A DNA stretch of 64,000 nucleotides from Alteriqipengyuania abyssalis (GTDB lineage Bacteria > Pseudomonadota > Alphaproteobacteria > Sphingomonadales > Sphingomonadaceae): assembly GCF_019857185.1 (NCBI RefSeq), contig NZ_JAHWXP010000003.1, positions 587,501-651,500 on the forward strand, written 5' to 3'. The notes beneath the pieces are model-generated. The model saw nothing but the letters and a program-made list of their open reading frames with translations. It made no database searches and had not been told where the DNA came from. Positions 17,146 to 25,003 of this stretch are shown here, piece by piece. Made by a program: the position numbers and the translations under genes. Every line of letters starts with the position of its first letter. Position 1 is the first letter of the stretch.

Positions 17146-18004
17146 TGTTCGCCTCCTCAAGTGCGGTCTCGAGCTGTTGGAAGGACGGCGCGAAACCCGA
17201 AGGTGTCATGCGCCGCGCAATTTCGATGGCTACCTGTGTGGGCAGCCCCTGGGCGTGTCCGATGATCGCGGTCTTCGCGATGATGAACGGCTTGGAATCG
17301 GCCTCGATCGTTTCTAGCAGCTTGGCTGCAAGCGGGCCGACGAGGCAGTAGGAAAGCAGCACGCCAAGGAAGGTCCCGACCAGCGCGCCACCGATCATTC
17401 CGCCCAGAATTTCGGTCGGCTGATCGATCGAACCCATGGTCTTGATCACCCCCAGCACGGCGGCGACGATCCCGATGGCGGGCAGGCCATCGGCCATCAC
17501 CTGAAGCGCGTGCTGCGGCTCCATCTCTTCATGGTGATGCCGCTCGATGTCGTTTTCCATCGCTTCGGTCATCTGGTGCGGGTCTTCGAAATTGACCGTC
17601 ATCATGCGCAGGTAGTCGCAGATGAACTCGACCAGGTGATGGTCGGCGAGGATGCGCGGATAGCGGTTGAACAGCGAGCTTTCTTCCGGAGCGTCGAGAT
17701 GCGGTTCGATCGCCGTCGCGCCGCCCTTGCGGAAGGTCGTCAGCAGGCTGAACAGCATCGTCAGAAGGTCGCGATAATCGCTTTCCTTCCAGCGCGGCCC
17801 CTTGAAGGAACGGATGAGCCCCTTGCCCGCCTTCTTCACCACACCCATCGAGTTGGCGACAAGGAAGGATCCGATCGCTGCGCCGCCGATGGCCATCATC
17901 TCATGCGGCAGCGCATGAGAAATGATGTCCATCTTGCCGCCGGCCAGAATAAAACTGCCGAACACGCAAGCAAGGATCACAATAAGGCCAATGCCGTTGA
18001 GCAT
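17120..18004 (-). CDS. motA: Flagellar stator protein MotA
   Basis: MotA forms the stator ring around MotB and drives rotation. The 294-aa protein has four hydrophobic segments: two near the N terminus (about 3-22 and 33-52) and two near 170-215 containing GLPAIGIVAAVLGVIKTMG and GGALVGTFLGVLLSYCLVGPLA. A charged cytoplasmic loop lies between. It heads the leftward chemotaxis run, and its 3' end overlaps the STAS gene by 26 bp. Confidence 0.95.
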   Translation of the reverse strand: MLNGIGLIVILACVFGSFILAGGKMDIISHALPHEMMAIGGAAIGSFLVANSMGVVKKAGKGLIRSFKGPRWKESDYRDLLTMLFSLLTTFRKGGATAIEPHLDAPEESSLFNRYPRILADHHLVEFICDYLRMMTVNFEDPHQMTEAMENDIERHHHEEMEPQHALQVMADGLPAIGIVAAVLGVIKTMGSIDQPTEILGGMIGGALVGTFLGVLLSYCLVGPLAAKLLETIEADSKPFIIAKTAIIGHAQGLPTQVAIEIARRMTPSGFAPSFQQLETALEEANSELNAQPA

Positions 18005-18043
18005 GGATTCTCGGTCGCTTTCGTCGATTAGGGTCTAAGGAGA

Positions 18044-18049
18044 ATTATA
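18044..18049 (-). promoter_or_regulatory. TATAAT box upstream of motA
   Basis: An exact TATAAT on the minus strand about 40 bp before the motA ATG, in otherwise GC-rich sequence. A matching -35 hexamer at 16-18 bp is not evident. Confidence 0.4.
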
Positions 18050-18085
18050 GTGCGCCGGAGCTGGGCCCGGACGCGAACGGGCGGT

Positions 18086-18802
18086 TTATTCTTCGGTTGT
18101 GCCCGCGCCACCGCGCGCTCGACCGATGATGTCCAGATAATCGAGCAGTTCCTGTTCGGTCATCGCGGCAACGGCAGCGCTGTCGTGGAACCTGGACAGG
18201 CGGTATGCGAGCTCGGGAGCCCAGTCGGCCTCCACGTCGAACAGGGCGCAGAAGCCGCCGATCGTGGGCAGGCAGGTGTAGGCGAGCGCGGTGCCTTCGT
18301 CCCAAACCTCCTGCGTGAAATCCTCGATCGCCGTCAGCACACCATTGCGCTGGCCGCCCTTGATGCTGGCGCGTTCGATCGTCTCGCCGCGTACCAGGCA
18401 GGTTTCCGAACAGTGCCGCCATGCCTGGGGCACGCTCGGAATTCCAACGTAGTAGTCGCGGCGGGCGATCGCGCTTTCCAGCTGCGGGCGCAGGACCAGC
18501 AGAGGGGTTCGCTGTCTGATGGACGTCGCGCGAATGCCGTGCAGCAACCTATAGGCATGAAAGTAGTTCGCGACTTCGGGAATGATCCAGGCGCAGGATT
18601 CGAAATCCATCGGAAACGCCGTCGTGCCGCAAGCGCAGTCCAGCAGCTCGAGCGTGCCGCCCTCCATTTCGAACTGCGCGAGGATATCTTCGGTAAGCGG
18701 ATCGACGCGTCCGATCACGCACACCCGATCAACCTCGGTCGTGTCGAGTGTCTCCTTGATCGCAAGGCGCATCCCGGCAAGAGGATGAGTTGGCAGATCC
18801 AT
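18086..18802 (-). CDS. Conserved-looking 238-aa protein next to motA, function unknown
   Basis: A soluble 238-aa protein starting at 18802 with GAGGA seven bases upstream. It has many Cys residues (about eight), including a C-A-C pair in ELLDCACGTTAFP. I see no membrane segment, signal peptide or recognised motif. Codon use matches the neighbouring flagellar genes, so it appears native. It lies between flaF (divergent) and motA (same strand, 81 bp on), so a motility role is possible but only inferred from place. Confidence 0.7.
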   Translation of the reverse strand: MDLPTHPLAGMRLAIKETLDTTEVDRVCVIGRVDPLTEDILAQFEMEGGTLELLDCACGTTAFPMDFESCAWIIPEVANYFHAYRLLHGIRATSIRQRTPLLVLRPQLESAIARRDYYVGIPSVPQAWRHCSETCLVRGETIERASIKGGQRNGVLTAIEDFTQEVWDEGTALAYTCLPTIGGFCALFDVEADWAPELAYRLSRFHDSAAVAAMTEQELLDYLDIIGRARGGAGTTEE

Positions 18803-18843
18803 GGAGAAGTCCTCGTAATCGCACGCACGGCACGCGCCTTTAG

Positions 18844-18849
18844 ATTATA
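18844..18849 (-). promoter_or_regulatory. TATAAT box upstream of the 238-aa gene
   Basis: An exact TATAAT on the minus strand 42 bp before the ATG at 18802, the same distance as the box before motA. No obvious -35. Confidence 0.38.
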
Positions 18850-18958
18850 GGAGGATTTCAGAGGGTCACGGAGGCAAGCACCCGTAAAATGGCCCGTCAG
18901 GTGACGGGATACGCGGCATTCCGTCTAAAATAGAAGAACACCGTCAGAGGAGTTTTTC

Positions 18959-19321
18959 ATGTCGCTTGCCGCTTACCAGAGTGTTCGCCGGCTCTCCGAA
19001 GCGCCCCGCGATACCGAGCATCGCTTGATGGGGCAGATCACCGGAGAGATGATCACCGCCCGCGATGCTCGAAAGCAGGGGGCCGAACTGGCCGAGCCGC
19101 TGCATCGCAATCGCGAGATGTGGAACATCTTCTCCGCCGACTGCACTTCTCCCGGCAATGAACTCCCCCACGAGCTGCGCGCTTCGATCATCTCCCTCGC
19201 ATTGTGGGTCAATCGCTTCTCGAGCGAGGTTATCGCCGGCCGCGAAAGCATCGAGGACCTGATCGAGGTCAACCGCAGCGTCATGGAAGGGCTCGCAGCG
19301 CAGCGGCTGGTCAAAGCCTGA
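18959..19321 (+). CDS. flaF: Flagellar biosynthesis regulator FlaF
   Basis: FlaF is an alphaproteobacterial helper of flagellin secretion and synthesis, usually paired with the repressor FlbT. The 120-aa product matches in length and layout: AYQSVRRLSEAPRDTEHRLMGQI, LAEPLHRNREMWNIFSADC and LRASIISLALWVNRFSSEVI. AGAGGAG precedes the ATG. Neither flbT nor a flagellin gene adjoins it, so the usual trio is split in this genome. A strong terminator follows. Confidence 0.92.
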   Translation: MSLAAYQSVRRLSEAPRDTEHRLMGQITGEMITARDARKQGAELAEPLHRNREMWNIFSADCTSPGNELPHELRASIISLALWVNRFSSEVIAGRESIEDLIEVNRSVMEGLAAQRLVKA

Positions 19322-19343
19322 AGACACCACGTGACATTCAGCC

Positions 19344-19383
19344 AAAAGGGGGAGCAACAGACGATCTGTCGCTCCCCCTTTTT
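19344..19383 (+). terminator. Rho-independent terminator after flaF
   Basis: A 12-bp arm (19344-19355) pairs with 19371-19382, extended by an inner ACAG/CTGT stem; the hairpin ends in a run of T residues. It is 22 bp past the flaF stop. Confidence 0.9.
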
Positions 19384-19476
19384 GTCCGCCGTCTGCGTCT
19401 GCCCCGGCCGTCGGGTCCAGCGGCAGGCCACCTGCCGGCGGACACACCCACGAATTTGCGAGCCAGGATGCGAACA

Positions 19477-19507
19477 GGGCCGCCGCTCCCTACCGAAGCG
19501 GCGGCCC
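19477..19507 (-). terminator. Hairpin downstream of the globin chemoreceptor
   Basis: A perfect 11-bp GC-rich inverted repeat (19477-19487 with 19497-19507) and 9-nt loop, 31 bp past the stop of the leftward receptor gene. No T-run follows on the minus strand, so it may be a weak or Rho-assisted end. Confidence 0.45.
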
Positions 19508-19538
19508 TGGCATTCCCGGGCTGGAGGGGCAGTTCGTC

Positions 19539-21054
19539 CTAGAAACCGTTCCAGTCATCCGCGCCCGCAAGAGCGGCGTCTTTCGCAGCGGGCGATCCGT
19601 GGCTCTTCGCGGAAGCATGGGCGGGCGACCGGACCTTCGACGCCGGAGCGGTGACCCGCACGCCGGACCGATCGGCGCCGGTCTGGAACATCGCCGCACG
19701 CTCGGAAAGCGAGCCGACCTCGGTCTGCAGGTTGCGCGCCGCAGCGGAAGTCTCTTCCACCATCGCGGCGTTCTGCTGCGTCGACTGGTCCATGCTGGAA
19801 ATAGCCGAGCTGATCTCGCTCACCGAAGACGACTGGGTCTGGTTGTCCGCCGCCATCGTGCCCAGAAGACTGTGCACTTCGCTCACCCCTTCGGTGATGT
19901 CCGCAAGTGCGCCATCGACACGCTCGACCGCACCAACCGCAGTCCCGATGTCGGTCTGGGTCACGGTCAGCTGGTCGCGAGCGAGCTTGGCCTCTTCCTC
20001 GGCGCGCATGGCCAGCGCGCTGACCAGATCGGCGACCACCGCGAAGCCTCGGCCCGCTTCACCGGCACGCCAGCTTCGACGGCGGCGTTCATGGCGAGCA
20101 CGCGGGTCTGGAAGGCGATCTTGTCGAGACCTTCGATCACCGCGTCGATGCCCTTGGCACTTTCGCTGACGCGGCCCATCGCCTGAACCGCCTCATCCGC
20201 GATCGAGCGGCCGCCATTGACCGCCTTGATTGCGCAATCGGCGCGCTCGACGGTTTTCTGGCCCGCATGCGCGGACGCCCTGAGACGCTCGTCGATCTGG
20301 GTCAGCGAGGCGGAAGTTTCCTCCAGGCTGGCGGCGTTGCTTTCGGTGCGACGGGCAAGGTCTTCCGATGCCTGCGCAATCTCGCGCGAGCCGGTACCGA
20401 TCGCCTCGGCACTTTCGGCAACGGCCGAAATTATCTCGCGCAGGTTCGCCACGGCGTCGTTGAAGTTGGTCTTCACCGTCGCATATTCCGGCGCGAGATC
20501 TCCGTCGATGCGGGCGGTGAGATCGCCCTGCGACAGGCGGCTCAGTTCGCGCTCGAGCGCTTCGACCACGGCGACCTGCGAGGCCTTGGTGCGTTCGAAG
20601 TAGATCGAGACCGACAGCTCCATGTCCATCAGCGCTGCCTTGAGCACCGAAATGATCAGTTCGATGTCGTTGCCGGGGACAAGGCGCTTGAGACCGGAGC
20701 CACCTGCGAGCCCACGGAACATCTCCTCGAGCAGCACCGCGTAGGCACCGATATACCAACGCGGCTCAAGCCCGATGATGGCATGGCATTCGCCGATACG
20801 CCGGACGCTCTCTCGTAATAGGCCTCGTCGAAATTCGCGGTCGCGATGTTGTTCCAGTGGCGCGACTGGGCAGCCTTGGCGCCGGTCATGTGCTTCTCGT
20901 CCTTGAAGAAGCGTGCCGTCTCCGGCGTCTTGCGGACAACGTCGTAAAAGCGGTCGAGAGCCTTCGGAAGAACCCGCTCAATGCGCGACTTGGACTTGGA
21001 CAACAATGATTGCTGCTGGGTGTCGAACGCGGCAAATTCAAGCCGCGACTGCAT
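19539..21054 (-). pseudogene. Protoglobin-domain chemoreceptor, broken by two frameshifts
   Basis: Read through, this would be a soluble globin-coupled chemoreceptor of about 505 aa. The N-terminal protoglobin domain has DRFYDVVRKTPETARFF and SRHWNNIATANFDEAYYE, then, in another frame, GECHAIIGLEPRWYIGAY with the likely haem-ligand His. A receptor signalling domain follows, nearly the same as its two neighbours, ending D-D-W-N-G-F. The frame changes at 20807-20814 (explained by one extra GA in a GAGAGAGC run) and again near 20070 (one G missing compared with both paralogues). If real, translation stops before the signalling domain. A sequencing error cannot be excluded. The start at 21054 is a best guess. 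Confidence 0.82.
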
Positions 21055-21177
21055 TTCTTGCTTGGGTATCTTGGGTAAACTCTCGTTGTTGAGGTGCGGG
21101 AGACCATCCTGTCGGCCCGACCGCCCGTGTCCTTTACCTACGGAGCGGAACATCGCCGTACTCGGCATGGTGGTTAC

Positions 21178-21208
21178 CGGGCCGACGCCCCGAGGAAACG
21201 CCGGCCCG
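21178..21208 (-). terminator. Hairpin downstream of the second chemoreceptor
   Basis: Arms CGGGCCG (21178-21184) and CGGCCCG (21202-21208) with further partial pairing inside, 25 bp after the stop of the leftward receptor gene. No T-run. Confidence 0.4.
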
Positions 21209-21232
21209 ATTTCGTTTGACGGCTGGACCTCC

Positions 21233-22639
21233 CTAGAAGTCGTTCCAGTCGTCCGCACCGCTATGCGATGCGCCGTTCGCGGGCAGGGCCGCGACCGGAG
21301 ATACGTAGGCCTTGGCAGGCTTGGCCGCAGGGGCCGGAAGCGAGCGGGCCTTTGAGGCGGGCGCAGTAACCGTGACCTTGGCCTTGCCGGTCTGGAACAG
21401 AGACGCACGCTCCGACAGCGAGCTGACCTCGCTCAACAGGTTGCGGGCGGCAGCGGAAGTCTCTTCCACCATTGCCGCGTTCTGCTGCGTCGACTGGTCC
21501 ATGCTGGAGATGGCGGAGCTGATTTCGGTCACCGACGAAGACTGCGTCTGGTTGTCGGCCGCCATGGTGCCCAGCAGGCTGTGCACTTCGCTGACACCCT
21601 CGGTGATCTCTGCCAGCGCGCCGTCGACGCGCTCCACCGCGTTCACCGCAGTGCCGATATCGGTCTGGGTCACGGTCAGCTGATCGCGGGCGAGCTTGGC
21701 CTCTTCCTCGGCGCGCATGGCCAGCGCACTGACCAGATCGGCAACCACGGCGAAGCCACGGCCCGCCTCACCGGCACGCCCTGCTTCGACGGCAGCGTTC
21801 ATCGCCAGAACGCGGGTCTGGAAGGCGATCTTGTCGAGACCTTCGATCACCGCGTCGATGCCCTTGGCGCTCTCGCTGACGCGGCCCATCGCCTGAACCG
21901 CCTCGTTGGCGATCGAGCGACCGCCATTGACGACGCCAATCGCCGAGTCCGCACGTTGCACCGTCTTCTGGCCTGCACCCGCGGTGGCGCGCAGCCGTTC
22001 GTCGATCTGTGCGAGCGAGGCAGAGGTTTCTTCCAGGCTGGCGGCGTTGCTTTCCGTGCGGCGAGCAAGGTCTTCCGATGCCTGCGCAATCTCGCGCGAG
22101 CCGGTGCCGATCGCTTCGGCGCTGTCGGCGACGGCCGAGATCATCTCGCGCAGGCGCACCACCGCTTCGTTGAAGTTGGTCTTGAGCTCGGCATAGGCGG
22201 GCGGGAATTCCGCGTTCACTTCGGCAGTCAGGTCGCCTTCGGACAGCTTGGCCAGATGCGCGGCAAGGACCTTTACGACCTCGGCCTGCCCGTCCGCCTG
22301 CTTCTTCTGCTCGACCGCGGCATCGCGGAAGGTGAACATGGCCCGTGTGATACGGCCCACGCAGTCCTGATAATCGACGAACTCGATCGGCGAATCCAGA
22401 TCCCCGGCAGCGAGACCTTCCATACGGACCACGGTGGTCACGTACGGATCAGCGATATTGGTGCGATAGACGACGCCCAGACCCGCTGCGATCAGAGTGG
22501 CCACCGCTCCGGCAGCCATGGTGATGGCGTCCCCCATGATCACGCCGACGATACCAACCATCGCGGTCAGCGCCGTGAGCGAACCGAATGCTATAAGCAG
22601 CTTCAACCTGATCGGGGCAACTGTTCTGAACCAGTGCAT
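21233..22639 (-). CDS. Methyl-accepting chemotaxis protein, minimal sensor
   Basis: A 468-aa receptor with two N-terminal hydrophobic segments (about 12-33 and 36-57) separated by only a few residues, so it has practically no periplasmic sensor. A HAMP-like region (about 60-125) leads to a signalling domain with the hairpin tip sequence GLDKIAFQTRVLAMNAAVEAG and methylation-type helices. It ends D-D-W-N-D-F, fitting the x-W-x-x-F tether for CheR/CheB. Ligand sensing must be internal, membrane-based or through partners. The C-terminal half is nearly the same as in both neighbouring receptors, pointing to recent duplication. Confidence 0.92.
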   Translation of the reverse strand: MHWFRTVAPIRLKLLIAFGSLTALTAMVGIVGVIMGDAITMAAGAVATLIAAGLGVVYRTNIADPYVTTVVRMEGLAAGDLDSPIEFVDYQDCVGRITRAMFTFRDAAVEQKKQADGQAEVVKVLAAHLAKLSEGDLTAEVNAEFPPAYAELKTNFNEAVVRLREMISAVADSAEAIGTGSREIAQASEDLARRTESNAASLEETSASLAQIDERLRATAGAGQKTVQRADSAIGVVNGGRSIANEAVQAMGRVSESAKGIDAVIEGLDKIAFQTRVLAMNAAVEAGRAGEAGRGFAVVADLVSALAMRAEEEAKLARDQLTVTQTDIGTAVNAVERVDGALAEITEGVSEVHSLLGTMAADNQTQSSSVTEISSAISSMDQSTQQNAAMVEETSAAARNLLSEVSSLSERASLFQTGKAKVTVTAPASKARSLPAPAAKPAKAYVSPVAALPANGASHSGADDWNDF

Positions 22640-22702
22640 AGCTAAACCTCACTCTCATTGTGCGATACTCTAAGGCGCGTCCGCACGATTACGCTTCCAG
22701 CT

Positions 22703-22708
22703 ATTATA
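22703..22708 (-). promoter_or_regulatory. TATAAT box upstream of the second chemoreceptor
   Basis: An exact TATAAT on the minus strand, about 64 bp before the ATG at 22639, within an AT-rich patch. No clear -35 partner. Confidence 0.4.
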
Positions 22709-22837
22709 GCCGAACGCCGCGGGTGAAAGGCTTTCCTGCTAATATTATATAGGATTACGTAACTTATCGGAGGCTTTTACAATAACTTATTTAGGCATGT
22801 TTTTCAGAAATTCGTGAAGCACCATACGCATAAAGCT

Positions 22838-22874
22838 GCCAGGCCGGTCGCACCCTTAAGGTGGCCGGCCTGGC
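22838..22874 (-). terminator. Hairpin downstream of the third chemoreceptor
   Basis: Perfect 10-bp arms GCCAGGCCGG (22838-22847) and CCGGCCTGGC (22865-22874), 20 bp after the receptor stop. On the minus strand AGCTTTA follows, a weak T-rich end. Confidence 0.6.
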
Positions 22875-22893
22875 ATCGAGTGAGGAAGTGGAA

Positions 22894-24786
22894 CTAGAAG
22901 TCGTTCCAGTCGTCCGCACCGCCGGCCCCCGCCCCATTGGCGGGAAGAGCCGCGACGGGAGAGACGTAGGTGGAGGAAGGCTTGGCCGCCGGGGCCGGAA
23001 GCGAACGCGATTTGGTCGCGGGCGCCGTAACCGTCACCTTGGCCTTGCCGGTCTGGAACAGGGAAGCGCGCTCCGACAGCGAGCTGACCTCGCTGAGCAG
23101 GTTGCGGGCGGCAGCGGAGGTTTCTTCCACCATCGCGGCGTTCTGCTGCGTCGACTGGTCCATGCTGGAGATGGCCGAACTGATCTCGGTCACCGAAGAC
23201 GACTGGGTCTGGTTGTCCGCCGCCATCGTGCCCAGCAGGGTGTGCACTTCGCTCACCCCTTCGGTGATGTCCGCAAGCGCGCCGTCGACACGCTCGACCG
23301 CGTTCACCGCAGTGCCGATATCGGCCTGCGTCACGGTCAGCTGGTCGCGGGCAAGCTTGGCCTCTTCCTCGGCGCGCATGGCCAGCGCACTGACCAGATC
23401 GGCGACGACCGCGAAGCCACGCCCCGCCTCACCGGCACGGCCTGCTTCGACGGCGGCGTTCATCGCCAGAACGCGGGTCTGGAAGGCGATCTTGTCGAGA
23501 CCTTCGATCACCGCGTCGATGCCCTTGGCGCTCTCGCTGACGCGGCCCATCGCCTGAACCGCCTCATCCGCGATCGAGCGCCCACCACTGACCGCCTTGA
23601 TCGCGTTGTCTGCGCGTACGACGGTCTGCTGGCCAGCATCTGCGGACGCCTTGAGGCGTTGGTCGATCTGCGTCAGCGAGGCGGAGGTTTCCTCCAGGCT
23701 GGCGGCGTTGCTTTCGGTACGACGAGCGAGATCTTCCGATGCCTGCGCAATCTCGCGCGAGCCCGTTCCGATCGCCTCGGCACTGTCGGCAACGGCCGAG
23801 ATCATTTCGCGCAGGCGCTCGATTGCCTGGTTGAAATTGATCTTGAGCTCTGCGTACGCGGGCGGGAAGTCGGCCTTCAGTTCCGTGGTCAGATCGCCTT
23901 CCGAGAGCGCGTTGAGCCCGCTGCTCAGTGCGGTCGTCACCACCCGCTGTTCCTCGGCTTCACGAATGGCGTCTTCCGAGCGTTTGGCGGCGGCCACGCG
24001 GAAGCTGTCCACGGCCTTGGCGATCTGGCCGACTTCGTCCGTGCGATTGGTGGAAGGCACCGGAAGGTCAGCTCCACCGGCCAGACGCTGGGTCGTATCG
24101 GCCAGCGCGGCAAGCGGGCTGGCGACGCTCCTGTTCAGGCCAAACCAGATTGCGCCTAGCGCGCCGATGCCGAATAGGGCGATCAGGAGCGACAGCATTT
24201 CCATGAAGCTGCCGAAGTCGCGCGCTTCTTCGAAGGCGGCCTGACGCGTGTCGATCACTTCCTTGACCAGAGTTTCGACTGCCTCGATGGCATCATGCGA
24301 GGCTTCCTTTGCGTCGGTGCGCAGGAACTGGATCGCCACTTCGCGGGGCTGTGCGCTGCTGATTGCGATCAGTTGCTGGTTGGTCGCCTCAAGTCGGTCG
24401 ATTGCACTTTCGAGAGTCTCGAAGTCGCGGGTCACCTGGTCGCCTTCGCGCTGCGCGAGTTCCGCTGCCTCGGCATAGTCGTCCATCGCGGCGTGGAGCT
24501 CGGTCTGAGCCTTGGCCATACGCTCTTCGGTATTGATGCGATCCTCTTCGCTAATCCGGTTGACGTGGGCGAAAACCAGGATCCGGTACTGCTTGACCTG
24601 ATCCTGTACCCGAGCAAGCGCCGAGGTCGCTACCAGGCCACGTTTATTGGCCTGTTCGGAATAGGCGAGCGCGGATTTTTCGGCGACATACGAAACCGTG
24701 GCCATGGCCGCGAAGGAGATAAACAGCGCGCCAAAGGCGAGCAGCATCTTGCGCGACAGGGGCCAGTCGTTGAGGCGACTTAGCAT
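22894..24786 (-). CDS. Methyl-accepting chemotaxis protein with four-helix periplasmic sensor
   Basis: A 630-aa transmembrane receptor: membrane helix at about 13-33, a helical periplasmic domain of about 155 residues of the 4HB_MCP type (Gln/Glu/Ala-rich, no Cys), a second membrane helix near 195-215, then HAMP (RSVASPLAALADTTQRLAGG) and a signalling domain with the tip GLDKIAFQTRVLAMNAAVEAG. It ends D-D-W-N-D-F, a plausible CheR/CheB tether. From the HAMP-distal helices onward it is almost the same as the receptor downstream. The ligand cannot be read from sequence. Confidence 0.94.
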   Translation of the reverse strand: MLSRLNDWPLSRKMLLAFGALFISFAAMATVSYVAEKSALAYSEQANKRGLVATSALARVQDQVKQYRILVFAHVNRISEEDRINTEERMAKAQTELHAAMDDYAEAAELAQREGDQVTRDFETLESAIDRLEATNQQLIAISSAQPREVAIQFLRTDAKEASHDAIEAVETLVKEVIDTRQAAFEEARDFGSFMEMLSLLIALFGIGALGAIWFGLNRSVASPLAALADTTQRLAGGADLPVPSTNRTDEVGQIAKAVDSFRVAAAKRSEDAIREAEEQRVVTTALSSGLNALSEGDLTTELKADFPPAYAELKINFNQAIERLREMISAVADSAEAIGTGSREIAQASEDLARRTESNAASLEETSASLTQIDQRLKASADAGQQTVVRADNAIKAVSGGRSIADEAVQAMGRVSESAKGIDAVIEGLDKIAFQTRVLAMNAAVEAGRAGEAGRGFAVVADLVSALAMRAEEEAKLARDQLTVTQADIGTAVNAVERVDGALADITEGVSEVHTLLGTMAADNQTQSSSVTEISSAISSMDQSTQQNAAMVEETSAAARNLLSEVSSLSERASLFQTGKAKVTVTAPATKSRSLPAPAAKPSSTYVSPVAALPANGAGAGGADDWNDF

Positions 24787-24834
24787 TTAGAAATCACTCC
24801 ATAATTGAGGGCAAAAAGCCGAACGGATGTCCCA

Positions 24835-24840
24835 ATTATA
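24835..24840 (-). promoter_or_regulatory. TATAAT box upstream of the third chemoreceptor
   Basis: An exact TATAAT on the minus strand about 50 bp before the ATG at 24786. The sequence just upstream is extremely GC-rich with no recognisable -35. Confidence 0.4.
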
Positions 24841-25003
24841 GAATGGCGGCCGCGCAGCCCTGCGGCGGCGGCGCTAAAATCTCCATCCGGGCCCTTGGCG
24901 AAGGCGCAAACCATCCTTGGCGAACCGAAAAAGGCGTGTCCGTCCGCCGGAACCCTCTTCGCTCCAGCTATAAAAACAGCACAGGTTTCAGATGGAGTGC
25001 ACT

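Noticed and set aside
20656-21408. A 250-codon frame as an independent globin gene
   Set aside because: Its upstream part is shadow sequence over the next receptor and its end is frameshifted receptor sequence; only the middle is the globin part of the broken chemoreceptor.
19700-23830. Long direct repeats as a possible mobile element or CRISPR-like array
   Set aside because: They are the conserved signalling halves of three paralogous chemoreceptors, not short regularly spaced repeats.
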